From NCBI GenBank assembly GCA_050330055.1, contig JBHJOF010000035.1, forward strand, positions 1 through 5,260: a stretch of DNA of 5,260 nt, in the 5' to 3' direction. The notes beneath the pieces were generated by a model. The model was not told the origin of the DNA, did no database searches, and worked only from the letters and a program-made list of their open reading frames with translations. Every line of letters begins with the position of its first letter. Position 1 is the first letter of the stretch. This document shows, in pieces, positions 1 to 5,260 of this stretch. The stretch comes from JBHJOF01 sp050330055 (GTDB lineage Bacteria > Pseudomonadota > Alphaproteobacteria > Kiloniellales > JAKSDN01). Both the position numbers and the translations under genes were made by a program.

Positions 1-1
1 C

Positions 2-142
2 GAGGCCGCCTGGATCGCCCGCCTGGCGACGACGCGGTCGCTGCCGCCGGCCGACGCGCCGGCTCCGGCGCCGCTCTACCTGCGCCAGCCGGACGTGACA
101 CTGCAGACCCGCCCAGGACCGGCCGCGGCCGGCCGGGCCTGA
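2..142 (+). CDS. tsaB: TsaB, tRNA t6A biosynthesis protein (3' end only)
   Basis: Only the last 46 codons and the TGA stop are present; the gene begins outside the window. TsaB (YeaZ) is the non-catalytic partner of TsaD in the cytoplasmic TsaB-TsaD-TsaE complex that places threonylcarbamoyl on A37 of ANN-decoding tRNAs. The sequence support is the tail motif PLYLRQPDV, the usual C-terminal signature of TsaB (PLYLRPPD-like), preceded by an Ala/Pro-rich stretch. The second support is context: rimI follows after 15 bases, and tsaB-rimI is a widespread bacterial pair. The last residues are an Ala/Gly/Pro-rich extension of no known role. The ATPase-like fold cannot be judged from this fragment, so the call rests on the motif plus the neighbour. 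Confidence 0.8.
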   Translation, partial: EAAWIARLATTRSLPPADAPAPAPLYLRQPDVTLQTRPGPAAAGRA

Positions 143-157
143 CAGAGCGGCCTGACG

Positions 158-637
158 GTGACTGCCGCCGGCATCGAGCTCCGCCGGGCCGGGCCGCCGG
201 AGGCGGTGCTGTTGGCCGCCTTGCATGCCGCCTGCTTCCCGCAGCAACCGTGGGACGAGGCTGCCATGACCGGACTGCTGGCGAGCCCGGGCAGTTTCGC
301 GCTCCTGGCGCTACGCGGCGGGCAGCCGCTCGGCTTCGCGCTCGGCCGGGTCATGGCGGACGAGGCCGAAATCCTGTCGCTGGGCGTGCTGCCCGAGCGG
401 CGGCGGCAGGGCGCCGGGCGTGCCCTGGCCGAGGCGCTCAGCGGACTGGCGGCAAATCTGGGCGCCCGCGTCCTCCATCTGGAAGTGGCGGCCGACAACG
501 CCGCCGCGCAGGCGCTCTACCGCGCTCTCGGCTTCGAGGCGAGCGGTCGCCGGCGCCGCTACTACCGCGACGGCCCGGGTCCGGCGGTCGACGCCCTGCT
601 GCTGCGGCGCCATCTGTCCCAAACCGGGACATCCTAG
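158..637 (+). CDS. rimI: RimI, ribosomal protein bS18 N-alpha-acetyltransferase
   Basis: A 159-residue GNAT-fold enzyme expected to transfer acetyl from acetyl-CoA to the N-terminal alanine of ribosomal protein S18, and perhaps to other proteins. The acetyl-CoA pyrophosphate loop is clear at residues 81-89 (RRRQGAGRA, the R/Q-x-x-G-x-G/A motif), after the strand EILSLGVLPE. Motif B, LEVAADNAAAQALYRALGF (108-126), is the RimI hallmark. Glu109 and Tyr121 have the same 12-residue spacing as the catalytic Glu103/Tyr115 pair of Salmonella RimI. The N-terminal FPQQPW (27-32) and the late RRYY (133-136) also fit. The start is GTG at 158; the next ATG (266) would delete the first strand and helix, so GTG is preferred although the ribosome site is weak. 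The gene lies 15 bases after tsaB and is probably co-transcribed with it. Length is close to the family norm of about 150. Confidence 0.92.
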   Translation: MTAAGIELRRAGPPEAVLLAALHAACFPQQPWDEAAMTGLLASPGSFALLALRGGQPLGFALGRVMADEAEILSLGVLPERRRQGAGRALAEALSGLAANLGARVLHLEVAADNAAAQALYRALGFEASGRRRRYYRDGPGPAVDALLLRRHLSQTGTS

Positions 638-672
638 CGCAAGAGTAGGCGGCTGCTCCGAGACGCCGTCTA

Positions 673-701
673 TTGTTCTCGGTATAGTCCATAGCTATAT
701 T
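673..701 (+). promoter_or_regulatory. Candidate sigma70-type promoter P1 downstream of rimI
   Basis: TTGTTC (673-678) and TATATT (696-701) are separated by 17 bases, the optimal spacing. The -10 matches the consensus at five of six positions; the -35 matches only at TTG. The -10 overlaps a dyad, TATAG (683-687) with CTATA (695-699), and a perfect 8-base palindrome ATAGCTAT (691-698), so a regulator could bind here. Transcription would begin near 708 and run either into mucR or only to the terminator-like hairpin at 758-797. No open reading frame of note follows within 150 bases. Confidence 0.4.
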
Positions 702-725
702 GGGGAGAAAGCTTTGGCCTAGTTC

Positions 726-791
726 GAATACAAGAGCCGTGCCCGCTCCACAAATGGCCGGGTTTAGCACTGAAACCGCGGGTTTGTATTC
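726..791. repeat. 8-bp inverted repeat enclosing the hairpin
   Basis: GAATACAA (726-733) and TTGTATTC (784-791) are perfect reverse complements, 50 bases apart. The right arm lies inside the T-rich tail of the terminator-like hairpin. Pairing of the outer arms in RNA would sequester part of that tail and could act as an anti-terminator. In DNA the arms could be two half-sites for one protein. An 8-base match at this distance can arise by chance, so only the sequence identity is certain. Confidence 0.35.
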
Positions 792-797
792 TTTTTG
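758..797 (+). terminator. Terminator-like hairpin with T-rich tail between rimI and mucR
   Basis: CCGGGTTT (758-765) can pair with AAACC-g-CGG (773-781, one bulged G at 778) around the 7-base loop AGCACTG. This gives an eight-pair stem, followed two bases later by the T-rich run TTTGTATTCTTTTTG (783-797). It would end transcripts from tsaB-rimI, or from candidate promoter P1, before mucR. The stem is only moderately GC-rich and the T run is interrupted, so termination may be partial. A competing hairpin, AAACC (773-777) with GGTTT (781-785), uses the same middle arm, so the two folds exclude each other. Confidence 0.45.
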
Positions 798-809
798 TTG
801 ATTGGGACC

Positions 810-838
810 TTGATTTGCTCTCAAATAAAATCTATACC
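810..838 (+). promoter_or_regulatory. Candidate sigma70-type promoter P2 for mucR, in an AT-rich island
   Basis: TTGATT (810-815) and TATACC (833-838) are separated by exactly 17 bases; each matches four of six consensus positions. Transcription would start near 845, about 30 bases before the chosen mucR ATG. The promoter lies in an AT-rich island: by my count 22 of the 70 bases at 781-850 are G or C, in a window that is otherwise strongly GC-rich. TTTGC (814-818) and GCAAA (841-845) form an inverted repeat flanking the spacer and -10. MucR proteins are known to bind AT-rich DNA containing TpA steps and to repress their own genes, so autoregulation here is a reasonable inference. Confidence 0.45.
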
Positions 839-858
839 ATGCAAAAATACCTTAACAC

Positions 859-865
859 GAGGTGA
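859..865 (+). promoter_or_regulatory. Ribosome binding site that fixes the mucR start
   Basis: GAGGTGA matches the Shine-Dalgarno consensus over seven bases and lies eight bases before ATG 874. Two earlier in-frame starts, GTG 862 and ATG 865, overlap this site and so would have no ribosome site of their own. This is the main reason for choosing 874. Confidence 0.7.
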
Positions 866-873
866 TGAAGTCA

Positions 874-1290
874 ATGGCGGAACAGGCTAACCCCAGCGAA
901 CTCTTGTCCCTGACGACCAATATCGTCGCGGCCCATGTCTCCAACAATTCCGTCGCGGTCAGCGATCTTCCTGCCTTGATCAGGGACGTCTACCAGACCC
1001 TGTCGAACGTGGGCGGAGCGGCAGAGAAGGAGCCGGAGCGGCCGGTCCCTGCGGTCGCGGTCAAGAAGTCGGTCACGCCCGACTACATTATCTGCTTGGA
1101 AGACGGCAAGCAGCTCAAGATGTTGAAGCGCCACCTCAAGACGGCCTACAACATGACGCCCGAGGAGTACCGGGAGCGTTGGGGCCTGGCGGCCGACTAC
1201 CCCATGGTGGCGCCCAACTACGCGAAGCAGCGCAGCAAGCTGGCCAAGCAGATCGGCCTGGGCACCCGGGCCAGGCGCAAACGGGGCTGA
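874..1290 (+). CDS. mucR: MucR/Ros-family transcriptional regulator with degenerate zinc finger
   Basis: A 138-residue DNA-binding protein of the Ros/MucR family, global and mostly repressive regulators in alphaproteobacteria (exopolysaccharide, motility, cell cycle, virulence). The N-terminal part (about 7-48, SELLSLTTNIVAAHVSNN then VSDLPALIRDVY) is the conserved region linked to oligomerisation. A low-complexity Glu/Pro/Val linker (about 50-65) leads to the C-terminal domain: ICLEDG (73-78), LKRHL (84-88), MTPEEYRERWGL (94-105), DYPMVAPNYAKQRSKLAK (108-125), and a basic tail RARRKRG. Of the metal ligands of Agrobacterium Ros, Cys74 and His87 remain, the second Cys is Asp77, and the last His position is Ala91-Tyr92. 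Zinc binding is therefore doubtful; some Mesorhizobium relatives are known to fold without zinc. It is preceded by an AT-rich promoter region and followed by fur 106 bases later. Confidence 0.93.
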   Translation: MAEQANPSELLSLTTNIVAAHVSNNSVAVSDLPALIRDVYQTLSNVGGAAEKEPERPVPAVAVKKSVTPDYIICLEDGKQLKMLKRHLKTAYNMTPEEYRERWGLAADYPMVAPNYAKQRSKLAKQIGLGTRARRKRG

Positions 1291-1356
1291 GAGCGACACT
1301 ACCATGCCGCGGCCGAAGAGTGCCGCTCCGCGTTAGGCGGGCGGCGCCGTTTCCGC

Positions 1357-1362
1357 TATAAT
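1357..1362 (+). promoter_or_regulatory. Perfect -10 box of the fur promoter
   Basis: TATAAT occurs in an otherwise very GC-rich gap between mucR and fur. Transcription would begin near 1368-1370, some 27 bases before the chosen fur ATG. No good -35 is visible: TTAGGC at 1333-1338 (18-base spacer) matches the consensus poorly, so the promoter may need an activator or rely on the -10. The box overlaps ATG 1361, the first in-frame start for fur, which argues against that start. I see no clear Fur box here. Confidence 0.55.
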
Positions 1363-1396
1363 GCCTTCGAGCATGCGGAACAGCAGTGGCGGACAG

Positions 1397-1852
1397 ATGT
1401 CCCATCGCATAGAGAACCTCTGTGTCGACAAAGGATTGAAGCTGACCGATCAGCGCCGGGTCATCGCCCGCGTGTTGTCCGAGTCGAGCGATCATCCCGA
1501 TGTCGAGCAGGTCTATCAGCGCGCAACCAAGATCGACCCGCGCATCTCGATCGCGACCGTCTACCGCACGGTCAAGCTGTTCGAAGAGGCCAACATCCTC
1601 GAGCGGCACGACTTCGGCGACGGTCGCGCTCGCTACGAGGAAGCCGGCGAGCAGCACCACGATCATCTGATCGACGTGAACTCCGGCGAGGTGGTCGAGT
1701 TCATGAATGATCAGATCGAGCGCCTGCAGCAGGAAGTGGCGCGCAAGCTGGGCTATCGCCTGGTCGGTCATCGTCTGGAGCTTTACGGCGTGAAGATCGC
1801 GCCGACCGCCGGCGAAGGGAAGAGCGCCAAGGGCGGGTCGAAACGCGGCTGA
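1397..1852 (+). CDS. fur: Fur-family metalloregulator (alphaproteobacterial Fur/Mur type)
   Basis: A 151-residue cytoplasmic metal-responsive repressor. The winged-helix domain (about 1-83) carries LKLTDQRRVIARVL (14-27) and the recognition helix region ISIATVYRTVKLFEE (50-64). The dimerisation domain contains HHDHLID (87-93) and ends at GHRLELYGV (124-132), followed by a Lys/Gly-rich tail. Numbered from ATG 1397, the ligand residues His33, Glu81, His87, His88, Asp89, His90, Glu108 and His125 fall on the same numbers as in E. coli Fur, which supports this start over ATG 1361 (inside the -10 box) and ATG 1373. There is only one cysteine (Cys9), so the structural CXXC zinc site is absent, as is usual in this clade. 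It lacks the His-rich run of Irr. Whether it senses iron, like Fur, or manganese, like rhizobial Mur, cannot be read from sequence. olsB begins 62 bases downstream. Confidence 0.93.
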   Translation: MSHRIENLCVDKGLKLTDQRRVIARVLSESSDHPDVEQVYQRATKIDPRISIATVYRTVKLFEEANILERHDFGDGRARYEEAGEQHHDHLIDVNSGEVVEFMNDQIERLQQEVARKLGYRLVGHRLELYGVKIAPTAGEGKSAKGGSKRG

Positions 1853-1896
1853 TCCATGACCGGTCCCAGCGCGACGCTTGTCGCCGCTCCGCTACC

Positions 1897-1904
1897 GGAG
1901 GAGA
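1897..1904 (+). promoter_or_regulatory. Ribosome binding site of olsB
   Basis: GGAGGAGA is a strong Shine-Dalgarno match ten bases before ATG 1915, slightly longer than ideal. No other in-frame start lies between it and 1915, so it supports that start. Confidence 0.6.
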
Positions 1905-1914
1905 GCGCGGCGCC

Positions 1915-2754
1915 ATGGTTCTGATCGAGGCCAAGGGGGCGCGGCCGGTCGACGTTCGCGCCGGCAACCTGCACATCCGGCTGGCCGAGAGCGCGGCCGA
2001 GGTGCGCGCGTCGCAGCGCCTGCGTTATCACGTGTTCTGCGAGGAGATGGCGGCCAAGCCGAGTCCGGAGATGGTGCGCGCCGGCCGCGAGTTCGATTCT
2101 TACGACGACTTCTGCGACCACCTGCTGGTATTCGACGACAGCCTGGGTAGCGGCGAGGACGCGGTGGTCGGCTGCTATCGACTTATGCGGCGCGAGTCGG
2201 CGCGCCGCCGCGGTCAGTTCTACACCGTCGACGAATACGACATCTCGCCGCTGATCGGCTATCCGGGCGAGATCCTGGAGCTCGGCCGGTCCTGCGTCGA
2301 CCGCACCTATCGCACCGGCTCGACCATGCAGCTATTGTGGCGCGGCATCGCCGAGTACGTCTTCTTCTACAACATCGATCTGATGTTCGGCTGCGGCAGC
2401 CTGCCGGGCACCGATCCGCAGGCGCTGGCCCTGCCGCTGTCCTATCTCCACCACCATCACCTGGCGCCGCCGGCCCTGCGCCCAAAGGCGCTGCCTGGCC
2501 GTTACGTGGCGATGGACCTGCTGCCGCCCGACGCCATCGATCTGAAGGCGGCGCTCAAGGCCCTGCCGCCCCTGCTCAAGGGCTATCTGCGGCTCGGCGG
2601 CTACGTCGGCGACGGCGCCGTGGTCGATGCCCAGTTTGGCACCACCGACGTCTGCATAGTGGTCAAGACCGACCTGGTGACCGAGAAGTACTACCGCCAC
2701 TACGCCCACTACGCCCGGGGGGATGAGGCGTCGCGGCCCGAGGGCAACGGCTGA
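1915..2754 (+). CDS. olsB: OlsB-type ornithine acyl-ACP N-acyltransferase
   Basis: A 279-residue GNAT-like acyltransferase expected to move a 3-hydroxyacyl chain from acyl carrier protein to the alpha-amino group of ornithine, making lyso-ornithine lipid at the inner membrane surface. Family landmarks in order are: LHIRLAESAAEVRASQRLRY (19-38), FCEEM (41-45), DDFCDHLLV (64-72), VVGCYRLM (84-91), EILELGRSCV (119-128), YRTGSTMQLLWRGIAEYV (132-149), DLMFGCGSLPGTDP (155-168), LSYLHHHHLAPPALRP (175-190), LLKGYLRLGGYVGDGAVVD (220-238) and TTDVCIVV (243-250). This order and spacing match OlsB and its COG3176 relatives. The LxxGRSCV block and the four-His run are especially typical. The next gene starts five bases after the stop and encodes the partner O-acyltransferase, which supports the ornithine-lipid assignment over a generic N-acyltransferase. 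The amino acid substrate is inferred, not seen. The promoter is probably that of fur, since none is obvious in the 62-base gap. Confidence 0.87.
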   Translation: MVLIEAKGARPVDVRAGNLHIRLAESAAEVRASQRLRYHVFCEEMAAKPSPEMVRAGREFDSYDDFCDHLLVFDDSLGSGEDAVVGCYRLMRRESARRRGQFYTVDEYDISPLIGYPGEILELGRSCVDRTYRTGSTMQLLWRGIAEYVFFYNIDLMFGCGSLPGTDPQALALPLSYLHHHHLAPPALRPKALPGRYVAMDLLPPDAIDLKAALKALPPLLKGYLRLGGYVGDGAVVDAQFGTTDVCIVVKTDLVTEKYYRHYAHYARGDEASRPEGNG

Positions 2755-2759
2755 ACGCG

Positions 2760-3674
2760 ATGGTCGAGTCACTGGGGTCGCCCTTGCGGGCCTGCGTCCG
2801 GCTTCTGATTTACGGCAGCTTCACCTTCGCCTGTATGCCGCTGCAGGCGGTCGCGGTGCTGTTGGGTCTCGATCTGCGGCGCAGCCTCCCGGTCTGGTAC
2901 CATCGCCGCTGCTGCCGCATTCTCGGCATCCAGGTCGAGCGGCGCGGCCGCCGGTCGCGCGTGATGCCGACGCTCTACGTCTCCAATCACACCTCCTATC
3001 TCGACATCACCGTCCTGGGCTCCTTGATCCCCGGCTCCTTCGTCGCCAAGGCCGAAGTGGCGCGCTGGCCCCTCTTCGGCTGGCTGGCCAAGCTGCAGCG
3101 CACCGTCTTCATCGAGCGCCGCGCCAGCCGCACCGGCGATCATCGCAGTGCCATCACCGAACGGCTCGAGCAGGGCGACAACCTGATCCTCTTTCCCGAG
3201 GGCACCAGCGACGACGGCAACCGCGTGCTGCCCTTCAAGAGCGGCCTGCTGGCCGCCGCCGCCTGCGAGCCGCAGGGCCAGCCGCTGACCGTGCAGCCGG
3301 TCACCATCGGCTACACCCGGCTTGACGGTCTGCCGCTGGGCCGCCACCTGCGGCCGCTGTTCGCCTGGTACGGTGATATGGACATGGCGCCGCACCTCTG
3401 GCAGCTCGCCGGGCTGGGCCGCCTGACCGTTGCGGTCCAGTTCCACCCGCCGGTCCGGCTGGCCGACTTCGCCTCCCGTAAGGCCTTGAGCGAGCACTGT
3501 TATCGCCAGGTCTCCGCGGGCCTGTCGCGGGCCCTGGCCGGGCGGCCGCCGCCTTCGCGGCAGGAGCCTTCGGCTCAGGATGAGCCGGCGGCGCAGGGCG
3601 AGCCGGCCCCTCAGGGCGAGCCGGCCCTGCAGGGCGAGCCGGCCCCGCAGGGCAAGGGTGTGGCGCTTGCCTGA
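2760..3674 (+). CDS. olsA: OlsA-type 1-acyl-glycerol-3-phosphate/lyso-ornithine lipid O-acyltransferase
   Basis: A 304-residue membrane-associated PlsC-family acyltransferase. Catalytic motif I is NHTSYLD (76-82, His77 and Asp82 forming HX4D). FIERR (117-121) is motif II, FPEGTS (145-150) motif III, and VQPVTIGY (178-185) motif IV. A hydrophobic stretch at about 11-37 probably anchors the protein in the inner membrane. Next to olsB it is expected to add the second acyl chain to lyso-ornithine lipid; a general PlsC role on lysophosphatidic acid is the alternative, and some OlsA proteins do both. ATG 2760 lies five bases after the olsB stop with only a weak, distant ribosome site, suggesting translational coupling. 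The last 35-40 residues are a Pro/Gln/Glu/Gly/Ala repeat outside the catalytic domain, which makes the protein longer than many PlsC enzymes (about 240-270). Confidence 0.87.
   Translation: MVESLGSPLRACVRLLIYGSFTFACMPLQAVAVLLGLDLRRSLPVWYHRRCCRILGIQVERRGRRSRVMPTLYVSNHTSYLDITVLGSLIPGSFVAKAEVARWPLFGWLAKLQRTVFIERRASRTGDHRSAITERLEQGDNLILFPEGTSDDGNRVLPFKSGLLAAAACEPQGQPLTVQPVTIGYTRLDGLPLGRHLRPLFAWYGDMDMAPHLWQLAGLGRLTVAVQFHPPVRLADFASRKALSEHCYRQVSAGLSRALAGRPPPSRQEPSAQDEPAAQGEPAPQGEPALQGEPAPQGKGVALA
3573..3662 (+). repeat. In-frame 18-bp tandem repeat at the 3' end of olsA
   Basis: Four 18-base units lie head to tail at 3573-3590, 3591-3608, 3609-3626 and 3627-3644, followed by a decayed fifth at 3645-3662. 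The shared core is CAGGGCGAGCCGGCC; the first three bases of each unit vary (GCT, GCG, CCT, CTG, CCG). Units 2-4 are identical at the other 15 positions, and unit 1 differs at three bases. Each encodes six residues of the form x-Q-G-E-P-A. The period is a multiple of three, so copy-number change would keep the reading frame. A shortened copy, RQEPS, lies just upstream. Slippage expansion is the likely origin. Confidence 0.9.
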
Positions 3675-3860
3675 AATGCCGGGGATTTACGATCGGGGCC
3701 TTGCGATTGCCGGGGGCCGCGGCCAGGTGATAGGGTCTCTCAGGGCTTCGGGCGGGGCGCCTGGGGCCGGAGGTTTCCCATTCGGAGGCGCGCGGGCCGC
3801 CCTTGGTCCGCAGGCAGCGGCTACGACTTGGCGGCTGCGCGTGCTGGTGACAACGCGATT
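3675..3860 (+). other. Gap between olsA and miaB: no convincing gene
   Basis: This 186-base GC-rich stretch contains the perfect palindrome GGCCGCGGCC (3715-3724) and several G-runs, but no clear promoter pair and no hairpin with a T tail. A 62-codon reading frame runs from ATG 3676 to a TGA at 3862-3864 that overlaps the miaB start codon. Its composition is Gly/Ala/Arg-rich, as expected from random GC-rich DNA, and it has no recognisable domain. The only useful site seen is GGTGA (3846-3850), a possible ribosome site for miaB. Confidence 0.5.

Positions 3861-5260
<1,400 letters not shown>

Noticed and set aside
119..132. Perfect 14-base palindrome CCGGCCGCGGCCGG near the end of tsaB
   Set aside because: It is inside coding sequence, made only of G and C, has no T-run after it, and a similar 10-base core recurs at 3715-3724; composition explains it well enough.
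716..755. GTTCGAATAC followed by CCGCTCCACA, resembling a tRNA T-arm and 3' end
   Set aside because: The bases flanking TTCGAAT do not pair as a T-stem, the distance to the CCA-like end is wrong, and no D-arm or anticodon arm lies upstream.
1291..1356. Terminator between mucR and fur
   Set aside because: GC-rich short dyads are present but none has a convincing stem followed by a T-run.
1136..1771. 211-codon - strand frame spanning the mucR end and fur
   Set aside because: It crosses two real genes on the other strand and their intergenic promoter, and shows no family resemblance.
2769..3497. 242-codon - strand frame opposite olsA
   Set aside because: Same explanation: low-complexity composition, no motif, fully overlapped by the recognisable acyltransferase gene.
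3715..3780. Terminator after olsA
   Set aside because: GC palindromes and G-runs occur, but no T-rich tail follows, so an intrinsic terminator cannot be supported.

Overview
This is a GC-rich window with the gene content and protein styles of an alphaproteobacterium. The indicators are a MucR/Ros-family regulator, a Fur protein without the CXXC zinc motifs, an ornithine-lipid acyltransferase pair and a typical alphaproteobacterial MiaB. A Rhodospirillales-like lineage is my best guess from the MucR and MiaB wording; I could not test it. All convincing genes lie on the + strand. No mobile element, CRISPR array, tRNA or rRNA was found.

Layout: (1) 2-142, the last 46 codons of tsaB (tRNA t6A synthesis), then rimI at 158-637 (ribosomal protein N-terminal acetyltransferase). 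(2) 638-873, an intergenic region containing an AT-rich island that stands out sharply. It holds two sigma70-type promoter candidates (673-701 and 810-838) and, between them, a hairpin followed by a T-rich run (758-797) that looks like an intrinsic terminator. (3) 874-1290, mucR, with a degenerate zinc site. (4) A perfect TATAAT at 1357-1362, then fur at 1397-1852. (5) 1915-2754 and 2760-3674, an olsB-olsA pair expected to make ornithine lipid by N-acylation then O-acylation; olsA ends in an in-frame 18-bp tandem repeat. (6) 3675-3860, a GC-rich gap without a convincing gene. (7) 3861 to the window end, miaB (tRNA ms2i6A methylthiotransferase), starting at TTG and lacking only its extreme 3' end.

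Functionally, translation-quality genes (tsaB, rimI, miaB) flank two global regulators (MucR, Fur) and a membrane-lipid pair. MucR probably controls its own AT-rich upstream region. Fur has its own -10 box and sits 62 bases ahead of olsB-olsA, so the lipid pair may be read from the fur promoter; that link is inference.

I see no wholly new system. The most unusual items are the promoter/terminator arrangement between rimI and mucR (a possible ~90-nt small RNA or an attenuated mucR leader), the missing second histidine in MucR's finger, and the tandem-repeat tail of OlsA.
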